NCBI GenBank assembly: GCA_037043235.1
Contig: JAWRVZ010000564.1
Location: forward strand, 1-64,000
Reading direction: 5' to 3'
Source: Rhodeus uyekii
Taxonomy: Eukaryota; Chordata; Actinopteri; Cypriniformes; Acheilognathidae
DNA length: 64,000 bases
Both the position numbers and the translations under genes were made by a program. The first letter of the stretch is position 1, and each line of letters begins with the position of its first letter. The notes under the pieces are model-generated. The model made no database searches. It was not told where the DNA came from and was given only the letters and a program-made list of their open reading frames with translations. Of the stretch, positions 17,656 to 30,430 are shown one piece after another.

Positions 17656-18734
17656 ATAGTCTTGTCAATCATCGGTCATGAACAAAATGTTAAAGAGAAG
17701 CTCTTTTACCCCTGCCCATACACTTTGTAATTAACCGTTTTCGAATAGCTTTTACTTTAACAATAATAATATAGTTGGAACAGAGGACCCACCTACAGAC
17801 AAAACTAATTTTGGTTACCATAATTTGCCTTTCAAATGACAAATGATTAAAAAAAAACTTTTCTTTTTTCCCTTCCACATTTAGCTTTTATGTGCCACAA
17901 ATAAAAGGATTTTAGGTTTTTAGGAATGGAGGACAAGATACAAGATGATATACTGTGAATGACATATCTAAATAAATGCAGAAACCAATTAAAGGTAAAC
18001 AGCAGACAATCAATTCATGAGACAAAATTCATGTTGTTAAAAATGTGTTACCCTTATACAGTTGCTAGGGTAATGTAATCTAAATGGCTGCTAAGGGCGT
18101 GACAATTAATATAACAGTTACAGACCACATTTCTAAGCAGAAAGACCCAATAATAAGTCAACAGTTCTGTTTCATAATACTCTGTTTCAATTATCTGTTT
18201 ACAAGAACTAATTTTTTCACTTGTGCACTAAAGAATAATAGTTCTCGTTGCATCCTTTCTGGACTGAAGAAATAGCACTCAAATATCTGTTTCATTCCAG
18301 TGTATAGCCTTAAAGAACTGACTTAGAATTGTATCATTGGCAAAAGACTCATTGTGTAATCCTTAGCTGACATCTAGTGGCTGTAGTTGAAATGTTATTT
18401 TCATGTTAAAATTGTTCTAGTATATGCAATCTCATAAATGTAGTTCTTTAAAGCCGTTTACATAAAGTCTTGCTTTTTTTACTATAAATGAGAGCACTCA
18501 AATATCTGTTTCATTCCACTGTATAGCCTTAAAGAACTAACTTAAAAATGTGTAATTGGCAAAAGACATTGGCATTCATTGCGTATGAATGACATTTAAA
18601 TAAATACAGAAACCAGCTAAAGGTAAACAGCAGAGAGTTAATTCATGAGTTAAAATGTATGTTGTTGTTATCCTAAACAGTTTACCTAGAGTGAGGTAAA
18701 ATTACCCTATTATGTTTGTTTTATAGCGTTGCTT
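17656..18734. repeat. Array-proximal flank with internal ancient duplication
   Basis: Two diverged copies of the same sequence occur here. TGAATGACATATCTAAATAAA with GGTAAACAGCAGA at 17957-18010 recurs at 18588-18635. CACTCAAATATCTGTTTCATT with TATAGCCTTAAAGAACT at 18276-18318 recurs at 18494-18538. The inverted copies (22989-24080, 57088-58181) share this. No coding potential was recognised. Confidence 0.6.
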
Positions 18735-21700
18735 ACTTCATGTATAGAACTAATTTTAATGTGCATATGTGATATTATATTTCATTGTATTGGTTGAGAT
18801 AAACAGTCCGTTGTGCATTAAGAAAAAACATGAACTAATTTGTTTCAGTGCATAACTTCATGCAGAGAACTATTATTATTGTGCATATGTGATATGACTG
18901 CATAGGGCAAAACAATCTGTTGTTTATTGAGACATTAATAAACAAGTAAGTGGCATTGCATTGCTGACTTTATGCACAGTACTAAAATATTGCATTGAAT
19001 TTTTTTTGCACAGAACTAATTCTCACGTGCAATTGCATTATTGCTTTGCATTGGTTGAGCTAAACAATTAAGTTGTGCATTGACAAGTAGCAAGAACTAG
19101 TTTGTTGCATTACATTTCTTTGTGCATAGAACTAATTTGTTGCACTGCATTGCTTTTTGCACAAAACTAATTCTCAAGTGCAATTGCATTATTGCTTTGC
19201 ATTGGTTGAGCTAAACAATTAAGTTGTGCATTGACAAGTAGCAAGAACTAGTTTGTTGCATTACATTTCTTTGTGCATAGAACTAATTTGTTGCACTGCA
19301 TTGCTTTGTGCACAAAACTAATTCTCATGTGAAAATGCATTATTGTTTTGCATTGGTTGAGCTAACAGTAAGTTGTGCATTGGCAAGTAGCAAGAACTAG
19401 TTTATTGCATTGCATTTCTTTGTGCATATAACTAATTTGATGCATTGCATGAAGTTGTGCACAGAACTCATTCTCATGTGCAATTGCATTATTGCTTTAT
19501 ATTGGTTGAGCTAAACAATAAGTTACGCATTGAAAAATAGCAATAACTAGTTTAATGCATTGCATTGCATTTCTTTGTGCATATAACTAATTTGATGCAG
19601 TGCATTGCTTTGTGCACAAAACTAATTTGATGCATTGCATTGCTTTGTGCATAGAACTAATATGTTGCATTGCATTTTTTTTGCACAGAACTAATTCTCA
19701 TGTACAATTGCATTGCTTTGTGCACAAAACTAATTCTCACGTGCAATTGCATTATTGCTTTGCATTGGTTGAGCTAAACAATTAAGTTGTGCATTGACAA
19801 GTAGCAAGAACTAGTTTGTTGCACTGCTTTAGTCTGTGCATAGAACTAATTTGTTGCACTGCATTGCTTTTTGCACAAAACTAATTCTCATATGCATTAT
19901 GCATTATTGCTTTAAATTGGTTGAGCTAAACAGTAAGTTGTGCATTGAAAAGTAGCATTACTGAGTTTGTTGCATTGCATTTCTTTGTGCATAGAACTAA
20001 TTCGATGCATTGCCTTGCTTTGTGCACAAAACTAATTTGATGCATTGCATTGCTTTGTGCACAAAACTAATTCTCATGTGCACATGCATTATTGCTTGGC
20101 ATTGGTTGAGCTAAACAATTAAGTTGTGCATTGACAAGTAGCAAGAACTAGTTTGTTGCACTGCTTTAGTCTGTGCATAGAACTAATTTGTTACACTGCA
20201 TTGCTTTTTGCACAAAACTAATTCTCATGTGCAATTGCATTATTGCTTTATATTGGTTGAGCTAAACAATAAGTTACGCATTGAAAAATAGCAATAACTA
20301 GTTTAATGCATTGCATTGCATTTCTTTGTGCATAGAACTAATTTGATGCATTGCATTGCTTTGTGCACAAAACTAATTTGATGCATTGCATTGCTTTGTG
20401 CACAAAACTAATTTGATGCATTGCATTGCTTTGTGCACAAAACTAATTTAATGCATTGCAGTGCTTTGTGCACAAAACTAATTTGATGCATTGCAGTGCT
20501 TTGTGCACAAAACTAATTTGATGCATTGCATTGCTTTGTGCACAAAACTAATTCTCATGTGAAAATGCATTATTGTTTTGCATTGGTTGAGCTAACAGTA
20601 AGTTGTGCATTGGCAAGTAGCAAGAACTAGTTTATTGCATTGCATTTCTTTGTGCATATAACTAATTTGATGCATTGCATGAAGTTGTGCACAGAACTCA
20701 TTCTCATGTGCAATTGCATTATTGCTTTATATTGGTTGAGCTAAACAATAAGTTACGCATTGAAAAATAGCAATAACTAGTTTAATGCATTGCATTGCAT
20801 TTCTTTGTGCATAGAACTAATTTGATGCAGTGCATTGCTTTGTGCACAAAACTAATTTGATGCATTGCATTGCTTTGCGCATAGAACTAATATGTTGCAT
20901 TGCATTTTTTTGCACAGAACTAATTCTCATGTACAATTGCATTATTGCTTTGCATTGGTTGAGCTAAACAGTAAGTTGTGCATTGACAAGTAGCATGAAC
21001 TAATTTGTTGCATTGCATTTCTTTGTGCATAGAACTAATTCGATGCATTGCATTGCTTTGTGCACAAAACTAATTTGATGCAATGCATTGCTTTGTGCAC
21101 AAAACTAATTCTCATGTGCACATGCATTATTGCTTTGCATTGGTTGAGCTAAACAATTGTTGTGCATTGACAAGTAGCAAGAACTAGTTTGTTGCACTGC
21201 TTTAGTCTGTGCATAGAACTAATTTGTTACACTGCATTGCTTTTTGCACAAAACTAATTCTTATGTGCAATTGCATTATTGCTTTATATTGGTTGAGCTA
21301 AACAATAAGTTACGCATTGAAAAATAGCAATAACTAGTTTAATGCATTGCATTGCATTTCTTTGTGCATAGAACTAATTTGATGCATTGCATTGCTTTGT
21401 GCACAAAACTAATTTGATGCATTGCATTGCTTTGTGCATAGAACTAATATGTTGCATTGAATTTTTTTTGCACAGAACTAATTCTCATGTACAATTGCAT
21501 TGCTTTGTGCACAAAACTAATTCTCACGTGCAATTGCATTATTGCTTTGCATTGGTTGAGCTAAACAATTAAGTTGTGCATTGACAAGTAGCAAGAACTA
21601 GTTTGTTGCACTGCTTTAGTCTGTGCATAGAACTAATTTGTTGCACTGCATTGCTTTTTGCACAAAACTAATTCTCATGTGCATTATGCATTATTGCTTT

Positions 21701-22233
21701 GCATTGGTTGAGCTAAACAGTAAGTTGTGCATTGACAAGTAGCATTACTGAGTTTGTTGCATTGCATTTCTTTGTGCATAGAACTAATTCGATGCATTGC
21801 CTTGCTTTGTGCACAAAACTAATTTGATGCATTGCATTGCTTTGTGCACAAAACTAATTCTCACGTGCAATTGCATTATTGCTTTGCATTGGTTGAGCTA
21901 AACAATTAAGTTGTGCATTGACAAGTAGCAAGAACTAGTTTGTTGCACTGCTTTAGTCTGTGCATAGAACTAATTTGTTGCACTGCATTGCTTTTTGCAC
22001 AAAACTAATTCTCATGTGCATTATGCATTATTGCTTTGCATTGGTTGAGCTAAACAGTAAGTTGTGCATTGACAAGTAGCATTACTGAGTTTGTTGCATT
22101 GCATTTCTTTGTGCATAGAACTAATTCGATGCATTGCCTTGCTTTGTGCACAAAACTAATTTGATGCATTGCATTGCTTTGTGCACAAAACTAATTCTCA
22201 TGTGCATATGCATTATTGCTTTGCATTGGTTGA
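18735..22233 (-). repeat. Satellite array 1, first orientation
   Basis: Tandem repeat with a basic period of about 150-185 bp, itself assembled from roughly 36-bp submotifs of the type TGCATTGCATTGCTTTGTGCA followed by CAAAACTAATTTGA. The consensus phrase GCATTGGTTGAGCTAAACA, then TTGTGCATTGACAAGTAGCA, marks each period. Monomers at 18735-18960 are clearly diverged from the interior ones. Short open frames are by-products of the repeat. Confidence 0.93.
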
Positions 22234-22250
22234 ACATTGTTCTAAAATAG
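22234..22250. other. Strand-switch junction in satellite array 1
   Basis: A 17-bp non-satellite spacer (ACATTGTTCTAAAATAG) separates monomers in opposite orientation, which makes the array an inverted repeat around this point. Confidence 0.85.
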
Positions 22251-22988
22251 ATGAGAATTAGTTTTGTGCACAAAGCAATGCAATTGTACATGAGAATTAG
22301 TTCTGTGCAAAAAAAAAATGCAATGCAACATATTAGTTCTATGCACAAAGCAATGCAATGCATCAAATTAGTTTTGTGCACAAAGCAATGCACTGCATCA
22401 AATTAGTTCTATGCACAAAGAAATGCAATGCAATAAACTAGTTCATGCTACTTGTCAATGCACAACTTATTGTTTAGCTCAACCAATGTAAAGCAATAAT
22501 GCAATTGCACATGAGAATGAGTTCTGTGCAAAAAAGCAATGCAGTGCAACAAATTAATTCTATGCACAGACTAAAGCAGTGCAACAAACTAGTTCTTGCT
22601 ATTTGTCAATGCACAACTTAATTGTTTAGCTCAACCAATGAAAAGCAATAATGCAATTTGCACATGAGAATTAGTTTTGTGCACAAGCAATGCATTTGCA
22701 CATGAGAATTAGTTTTGTTCACAAAGCAATGTAATGCATCAAATTAGTTCTTTGCACAAAGTAATGCAATGCATCAAATTAGTTCTATGCACAAAGAAAT
22801 GCAATGCAATGCATTAAACTAGTTATTGCTATTTTTCAATGCGTAACTTATTGTTTAGCTCAACCAATGTAAAGCAATAATGCAATTGCACATGAGAATG
22901 AGTTCTGTGCACAACTTCATGTTTATCTCAACCAATACAATGAAATATAATATCACATATGCACATTAAAATTAGTTCTATACATGAA
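22251..22988 (+). repeat. Satellite array 1, opposite orientation
   Basis: Four to five monomers in reverse orientation to 18735-22233. They end in a diverged edge monomer that passes into the inverted flank. A deletion near 22919 removed edge monomers that are present at 56830-57010. Confidence 0.92.
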
Positions 22989-24080
22989 GTAAGCAACGCT
23001 ATAAAACAAACATAATAGGGTAATTTTACCTCACTCTAGGTAAACTGTTCAGGATAACAACAACATACATTTTAACTCATGAATTAACTCTCTGCTGTTT
23101 ACCTTTAGCTGGTTTCTGTATTTATTTAAATGTCATTCATACGCAATGAATGCCAATGTCTTTTGCCAATTACACATTTTTAAGTTAGTTCTTTAAGGCT
23201 ATACAGTGGAATGAAACAGATATTTGAGTGCTTTATGTAAACGGCTTTAAAGAACTACATTTATGAGATTGCATATACTAGAACAATTTTAACATGAAAA
23301 TAACAACATTTCAACTACAGCCACTAGATGTCAGCTAAGGATTACACAATGAGTCTTTTGCCAATGATACAATTCTAAGTCAGTTCTTTAAGGCTATACA
23401 CTGGAATGAAACAGATATTTGAGTGCTATTTCTTCAGTCCAGAAAGGATACAACGAGAACTATTATTCTTTAGTGCACAAGTGAAAAAATTAGTTCTTGT
23501 AAACAGATAATTGAAACAGAGTATTATGAAACAGAACTGTTGACTTATTATTGGGTCTTTCTGCTTAGAAATGTGGTCTGTAACTGTTATATTAATTGTC
23601 ACGCCCTTAGCAGCCATTTAGATTACATTACCCTAGCAACTGTATAAAGGGAACACATTTTTAACAACATGAATTTTGTCTCATGAATTGATTGTCTGCT
23701 GTTTACCTTTAATTGGTTTCTGCATTTATTTAGATATGTCATTCACAGTATATCATCTTGTATCTTGTCCTCCATTCCTAAAAACCTAAAATCCTTTTAT
23801 TTGTGGCACATAAAAGCTAAATGTGGAAGGGAAAAAAGAAAAGTATTGTATATTTTGTTGTATAGATATTTTATTTTTTTAATCATTTGTCATTTGAAAG
23901 GCAAATTATGGTAACCAAAATTAGTTTTGTCTGTAGGTGGGTCCTCTGTTCCAACTATATTATTATTGTTAAAGTAAAAGCTATTCAAAAACGGTTAATT
24001 ACAAAGTGTATGGGCAGGGGTAAAAGAGCTTCTCTTTAACATTTTGTTGTTCATGACCGATGATTGACAAGACTATGACA

Positions 24081-24226
24081 TGTACATTTGGCAGACGCTT
24101 TCATCCAAGGTGACTAACATTGCACTCAAGGAGCACATTGAATCAGTTTTTGTTTTCCTGGGATCGAACCCATGACCTTGGCATCGTAAGCACCAGTGCT
24201 CTACTGCTTGAGCTACACGAAAGCTT
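24081..24226 (-). mobile_element. tRNA-derived SINE 2 (inverted left arm)
   Basis: Inverted copy of 17506-17655 with intact A and B boxes. Confidence 0.75.
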
Positions 24227-24429
24227 TGCAAGTGCATCAGCAGGTTTCAGCAGAGGTCTATAGAGGAAAATGTGATCCAAATGCATAAATATACCATACT
24301 TCTGAATTTCTCTATAAGAGGATGTAAGATTTGAGGGATTAGGTATTAGTATCAGAACTGAAAATACATGAATGGGTTTTTGTGTTAGATGTCAACATAT
24401 GTATATGGACCACTAGGGGATGTAGTGGG

Positions 24430-25622
24430 CAGAGCTGGCCCGTCTAACAGGCGGTCGCCTGGGGCCCCTCTATAATTTGGTGGCCCCGCAACCCGCACAT
24501 GATGTCACGTATTTATAGTAGTTATGTTTTATCAATGTCCACACATAGTAGAAGTGGATTATGTGTCATTTATAACACTTTTGTAATGCACACAGCCGAT
24601 TAAACACGATACAATTCACAATGACGGTGAGCAAAATATAAAACATATTTTATTAAAAGAATATCTCTGAATAATTCATACATGACAAATAGCTGAAAAC
24701 GATAATAATAATAATAAAAAACGTTCTAAATAAAAGCGGAAAAAAGATTAGAAACATACACAGCAGCACCACACTCTATTTAGCATAACACCTCCCGCAA
24801 TAGGCTATTGGATGAACTAGAATGTCGTAATGTATTCCTAGTACAGATTCCACATATTGCACTTAGCCACATATCTCTGTAAATTCCTTTCGATATATAC
24901 TCGAGAGAGTGTCTTAAATAAGTCTAAAGTTATATAACGTCATAAGTCTGGTTGCTAATTTGATCGATGTACAGTGGTACCTCGAGATACAAAATTAATT
25001 AATGGGTCTGAGAGTTACAGAATTTCAATTCTCTGTATGTATGTGCTGTATATAATTGCAGAATTGACAATAAAGCTGACTTTAACTTGACTTTGACTTA
25101 ATCCGTTCCGAGGCGGACTTCGTATAATGAGTTTTTCGTATCTTGGAAACACATATTACATGTAAAATGGCTAATCCGTTCCAAGCCCTCCAAAAACAGG
25201 CAATTAAATTGCACAAAAAATTGTTTGTAAATTGTTATTGTAGGCAGGATTCGAACCTGCGCGGAAAAACCCTAATGGATTTGAAGTTCGTCGCCTTAAT
25301 CTCTCAGCCACAACTATATATTACTATATGTAACTATATAACTACATATTGATATATATTATTTTTATTATTATATTATTATTTTTGTGTTTCTCAAACA
25401 CACTTGCACTTTCATTTACAATATTTTAAAATACTTTGCAGTACTTGCAAACTTATTTAAATCTGATTAAATATTTTTACACATGTATTACATGTTGAGT
25501 TTGTTACAGGTAATAAAAATGTATACACTTAAATATTGAAATTGTATTTTTTGTGCTCTCTTCTCGCTGTTTTTACACCAGTGGGCTCAATTTTTTTATC
25601 TCGCCTAGGGCCCCACAACCCT
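24430..25622 (-). mobile_element. hAT element, truncated inverted copy
   Basis: Starts CAGAGCTGGCCCG after GTAGTGGG (24422-24429) and includes the tRNA-like insert. The other terminus is cut a few bases before its end at 25622 by LINE tail sequence. Confidence 0.8.
25237..25317 (-). tRNA. tRNA-Ser-like pseudogene (inverted left arm)
   Basis: Copy of 16430-16510 with one change in the variable arm (TTTTCC instead of TTTCTCC on the sense strand). Confidence 0.58.
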
Positions 25623-26055
25623 GCATCAGAAGAAGAATGGCATCTACGCTGATATTATTCTCTGATATTATTCTCTGGCCGTATCCAGATCAGATGAAGG
25701 ACTTGCACCTGGACACGAGCACAGCACTGCCCTGAAGTGTCTGCGGAGACCGTGACTCTACTAAACCCTCCCCTGTGACGATCATGAACCCATCTCCAAT
25801 CGGACCAAATTAGACTTAATATTAGACTTTAATTATCAATATAATAATCAAACTATCAATCAATCAAATCGATCAATAATCATAACTTAGCACTTAATAT
25901 TCATCAATTGTATTAATTCGCCTGCTCTATTAAGGCTGCCGTTAAGCCAAACAAACTTTGTTTATAATGTTTTCATGTGACCAATGTAAAGCTGCTTTGA
26001 AACAATCTGTATTGTAAAAAGCGCTATATAAGTAAAGGTGACTTGACTTGACTTC
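25623..26055 (+). mobile_element. LINE 3' tail between the inverted arm and U2
   Basis: The segment ends in GTAAAAAGCGCTATATAAGTAAAGG followed by a TGACT/TTGACT short tandem tail, the style of 3' terminus used by fish L2/CR1-group LINEs and their SINEs. It contains no reverse-transcriptase coding. It directly abuts the truncated hAT, so the insertion or an associated rearrangement ended the inverted arm. Confidence 0.6.
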
Positions 26056-26364
26056 ACTTGATTAGCCCAAATTTAAATTGTATCCCATTTAATGTATTAT
26101 TATTAATCATTATCGTAATACACATGACATAGGCGGAGTTTGGGGGGGGCTGGGGGGGGCACTGCCCCCCCAGACCAGAGCCAATTAATGCCTGCCTTGT
26201 GCTTTGAATATGTGTTTTTGTTATTACAGAATTCATGTTTTCTCGTTTTATTTGTTTTATCTTATTAGTTCTGTGCATAGAATGAGTAAGATGTGGCTAA
26301 TTAATTTTTTATTACTGTAGCTTTATTACATTCTCTCGCGATTTGCGAATCTCAAAGTATCGTG
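26056..26364. other. Unassigned spacer before U2
   Basis: AT-rich, with a G8/C7 stem-like block (GGGGGGGGCT to GCCCCCCCAG) near 26138-26172. Its equivalent in front of U1 would lie outside the window. Confidence 0.4.
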
Positions 26365-26556
26365 GTACGTGAGTGGACGCTCTTCTCGTTCTGTTTTACG
26401 CGCTGAATAAACAAAATGGACATTCGTCGTTTTTTTATATAAATCCACTACTAAAAGTGTCAAATCTATCAGAAGAGAAGACAGTGGACATCTACGCATC
26501 TCGGAAAAAGAGGTGGCTTCTTCTGCATTAGGTAAGATATTGTAATGTCTGAAGTA

Positions 26557-27388
26557 GGGGAGCGCGGGGACAAACGTAACACTTTTTGGTTTTAGCCAAA
26601 TAATGAACAAAGTAATTGGGTTATACAAACTATATTTTTATACAAACAACACACAAGCCTCTCCTACAAATGAGCACTGGTTTGATGTTCGTCGGACCTA
26701 CGGTTTCTGCACAGTATCACCAAAAGCGCAAGGAGTGAAATGTGACAACTTACCCCGTGTGCGGGGCTCGTTGTAACCATGTTATCCAATAGGTGTTCAT
26801 TGGCGTATTTTTATTTCTTAATAAAAGTTTAGTCTTAATGATTATAAGCATAACTTATGAATGGAATATATTTTTTTATTTTATTTATTATATTGTTATG
26901 CTTTGAACAATGTAATGACATGAAAAAAATGTTTTAATATGTTAATACAATGCAAAATATATGATTATTGATGCAGCCTATTCAATACGGCTTAGTTGTA
27001 ACACCGCGTTACAACTAACCCCGCGATGTCATGTTCACTTCAGGACCGGCTAGCAGTCACTGTGTGTTTTTCACATCTTTCAAAATGGTACCGTCTTTTA
27101 GCCAAGAAGATGGTAATCATAACAATATAAGATTAGACTAACATACTTTCACACATTCTTTGAAAATCGAAAAACAACTACTATAACAAAAAATATTTTC
27201 ATGCTTTCAAAAGAGTTTTTCCTGTGGTTCTCATCCAAATTTCGCTGAAATTTCTCGAAAGATGGTCAGAAGATGTGTGCAAACAGTGTGGTGAAAAGCC
27301 CGTTAGCACGTCACATTTAAGACCGTGCAACAATCTAAAAAGTCTGTGTTACTATTTACCCCACGTTACTTTGTGCCCCGCGCTCCCC
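26557..27388. mobile_element. 832-bp TA-flanked DNA element, U2 only
   Basis: The termini are GGGGAGCGCGGGG and its exact complement (13 bp perfect, with further similarity ACAAAcGTAAC/CACAAAGTAAC). It is flanked by TA on both sides (26555-26556, 27389-27390), and the empty site GAAGTAGTTC is preserved in U1. A TA duplication points to the Tc1/mariner/pogo group. No transposase frame is present, so it is non-autonomous. It inserted after the U1/U2 duplication, or was lost precisely from U1. Confidence 0.85.
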
Positions 27389-29035
27389 TAGTTCTATGAC
27401 AGGTCAAGGGAGGATATGTTTATTAACTTTAATCGGAACGAAGAACACACTGTAACAAGCGCACCCGTCTAACACACTTTTTGCCGCACTTCTGAACTCC
27501 CCGTGTTAACCCTATCACTGCCGATGCAAAACAAAACAGCAACTACAAAGAGTCTGTTCTATTCGCTATTCTTTGTATAAAGCAGTGGTTCTCAAATAGT
27601 GGGGCGCACGTTACCCTGGGGTACATGCTTTTTTTTTGCCAGGGAGTAGGTTTTCTTGCACCGAACAAGAGCAGAAGTTCAGATAATCATCCCCTCATCC
27701 TTTGACTTGTACGATCACGCCGGTGTTCATGTGTCACGTGATCAACCACTAAATTCACACGTGTTTTCACGCAATATCTGGCATGAGGTAGGGTCAACCA
27801 CTTTATTTGTGGATAAAGTGGACATTTTTTATTTGTGGACATTTTATAATATACATTTTATAAACAAGCAGTGCAGCAAAAACAAATACATTACAGATAA
27901 CTGGTCCAAGTGATAGGGTACACAGGGGCATGGGTATCTGAGAGAGGGATTTTGGTAGATTTAGGGGAGAAACCAGGATTTTGGGAAAAGTTTTGGATAA
28001 AACAAAAGAACTACACATGTTTTAACTTTATCAAATCACAACCAAAGATTTATTTAATGACAATAGATGAAGGCGGGTGTAAAACAGTAATATAATATTC
28101 ATGGCAGATCATAGACCCTTGGGCAAGGGCTAAACAACTATTGTGGGGATAGGAGACTTTTGACGAGAATCCATGACGAGGCCAAGGAGGGATGGAATGT
28201 TAAGGATGTGGAAGAATCAGGCAGAACTAGAAGAGGGGTTAGACTAGGAAGTAGAAAGAGAGAAAAAGCAAGTAAGGGAAGGATGAAAATGGAAGACATG
28301 ATAAGGATGAGGGCTAGAGCAATGAACCATAATGGGGAAAGAAAGGGAAGGTGAAGAGGAGGATAAAGAAAGATGGAAGGAAGGATGGTTGAGAGAAAAG
28401 GAGGAGATTCTGAAGGAAGACATGGAAGTAAAGCTCAGGTAGACGAGAGGGGAAGATCAACCAGAAATAGATATAAAATTTTATAAATAATTTGTATAAC
28501 TATTTTATTTAAAAATAGATATATAATAGATATAGAAATAGAAATAGATATGCAAACAATGAGTGGAGGGAGAAGGGAAGAGATGTAAATGAAGAAGATG
28601 AGGAGGTTGTTCTGTAAGGTGTTGATCTCCTGTGACAGGAGATCATAAGGGGGACTGAAGGAATAAATGTATATATATCCAGCTTTGCATTAATTAGAAG
28701 TTATCGGTTGCTTTTATGACTAAGGGATTTAAAGGTTAAACACAAAACACACACACACACACAAGCGATCTTATTAAGTAAAGATGAATTATGACAATGT
28801 TTAAGTAACACTTTTATGTCCCACATCAGAAATCCAACGAGTCAGACAAAATATGAGTCCCGGTGTAGTATTTCGGCATTATGATTAAAAGCCACGTAAA
28901 AGTCACGTTCTATAGGTCATTATTGATATTTGCCTTACATAATAAACTATATATTTGTATTTGCAAAAATTGGGTTATGCGTGACATGTGAACAGCCAAT
29001 CATGACCGCAATCGCGGAAGTGAAAGGGAGACACA

Positions 29036-29250
29036 CTATGTTGCCAGATTGGGCGGGTTTTGGTCACGCCCCACCGGAAAAAAAATGCATTGGGCTGGTT
29101 GATAAAAATTGGGCTGGTTTTTGACCAAAAACCCGCCCAAATATCATATATAAATGCATATAAATACCATCAACAATCGTCTCTCTAGTTTTTTGGGCGG
29201 GTTTTATGCTGTAGTTGGGCTGGAAATGGTCAGTCTAATCTGGCAACAAT
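29036..29250. mobile_element. 215-bp MITE with 9-bp target duplication (U2)
   Basis: This copy has the same length and the same GGAGACACA duplications (29027-29035 and 29251-29259) as the U1 copy. It is a pre-duplication insertion. Confidence 0.75.
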
Positions 29251-30020
29251 GGAGACACAGCTACAAGCTATTCATTGCATACACTAGTGGAAAATTGATT
29301 ATTAAGATTCTCTCTTAAGAAATGAACTAGTCTTTAATCTTTGAGTTAAATATTGTACATAGCTCAATTGTAGCACGATTAAAAAATAAGTACTTTTTTG
29401 TACAAATGCAAACTGGTAGGACTTGCATGATTTTGCTAAGTTTATAAAGCTTATTTAAATGTAAAGTTTATTTTAGTAAACCTCTAACCATCTTAATGAA
29501 AGAAACATTTGTGAATATATAATATATACAGAAGAAAGTATTCTTAATCTGCCATTAAGTCATGTTCAATAAAAACAAAACCAGATGTGCAAATTCACCT
29601 GAAATCTTTATTAAAAATTTAGCACAGTCTTATAGTATTGGATTAAATATATATTAGCATAGTATTCAATATAATTTTAACTTAATAATAATTTTAGGCC
29701 AGAAAGACTTCTAAAGAGATCCAAGGTGAACTCAAGGAACATCAGTGTCACTTCACAAGATATCAGCCAAACTTCAATGGACAACTATATTAGATCTACA
29801 CAATCATCCACAGTAATTAACAGTCAATTGTTTATATTATATCTGTCTGACTCAAGTATGTTTCTTTGTTTTTGATTTGCAGATGATGGGGAAATGAAGT
29901 TTTTTTCCACATTTCATTGTGTGTAAATATTGTTTAAATATTCATGTTTATAATGAACATTTTCTAAATACAATTGTGTCAATACAATTCAAATTTAAAG
30001 AATATTCATATCTCTCTTCC

Positions 30021-30430
30021 CTCTATCACAGACATCTACACATCATGTTATATCCGCAAAGCATTGTGGACGACCCCACACACCCCTCACACACACTTTT
30101 CAATTTTTAGAAAAACATTTGGTCTCTCACAACCAGACTTTGCAATAGTTTTTCCCCCCCATGGTATCAGGCTGCTAAACTCATACAAGCTGCACTACTT
30201 TTGGACTGTTACCATCAAACTGTGACAAAATTAAACTGTGCACTTTACGTATATAGTTTTTTTGTTTTACCTACTGTGTATTATGTCTGCGTTATGTCTG
30301 TGCTGTCTGTTCGCACTTCGTGCTCTTATGTATAGAGGTTTTTGTTCTATAGTGCCTTGGTCCTGGAGAAACGTTTCATTTCACTACTTGTATATGGCTG
30401 AAATGACAATAAAATCCACTTTGACTTTGG
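30021..30430 (+). mobile_element. Non-LTR retrotransposon 3' end (U2)
   Basis: This is the copy of the 2835-3267 element. It lacks about 23 bp present in U1 after 2937. The AATAAA near its end is retained. Confidence 0.6.

Larger units (their letters stand above)
1..18734 (+). repeat. Segmental duplication unit, copy U1 (forward)
   Basis: This is the reference copy of the repeated segment. Base 1 matches base 26365 and colinearity is kept to about 16935, where it pairs with about 43511. From about 8650 to 18734 the same sequence reappears inverted at 57088-64000, and about 16110-18734 reappears inverted at 22989-25622. Shared anchors include the 9-bp-flanked MITE, the L1-type LINE, the gypsy LTR, the minisatellite, the L2 LINE and the promoter-exon block. 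Substitutions between copies are sparse by eye, and most differences are insertions or deletions of whole elements. The left limit of the unit lies outside the window. Confidence 0.9.
22989..25622 (-). repeat. Truncated inverted copy of the array-proximal flank
   Basis: This is the reverse complement of U1 from about 18734 down to about 16120. It forms the right arm of the left satellite structure and corresponds to 57088-59700 of U3. It ends within the hAT terminal region, where a LINE 3' tail takes over at about 25623. An extra TA-rich insertion of about 25 bp, absent from U1 and U3, is visible near 23846. Confidence 0.88.

Noticed and set aside
26130..26175. G-run/C-run block before U2 as a transposon terminus
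   Set aside because: No second terminus or target duplication was identifiable. It could be a simple GC stem or an assembly-sensitive homopolymer region.
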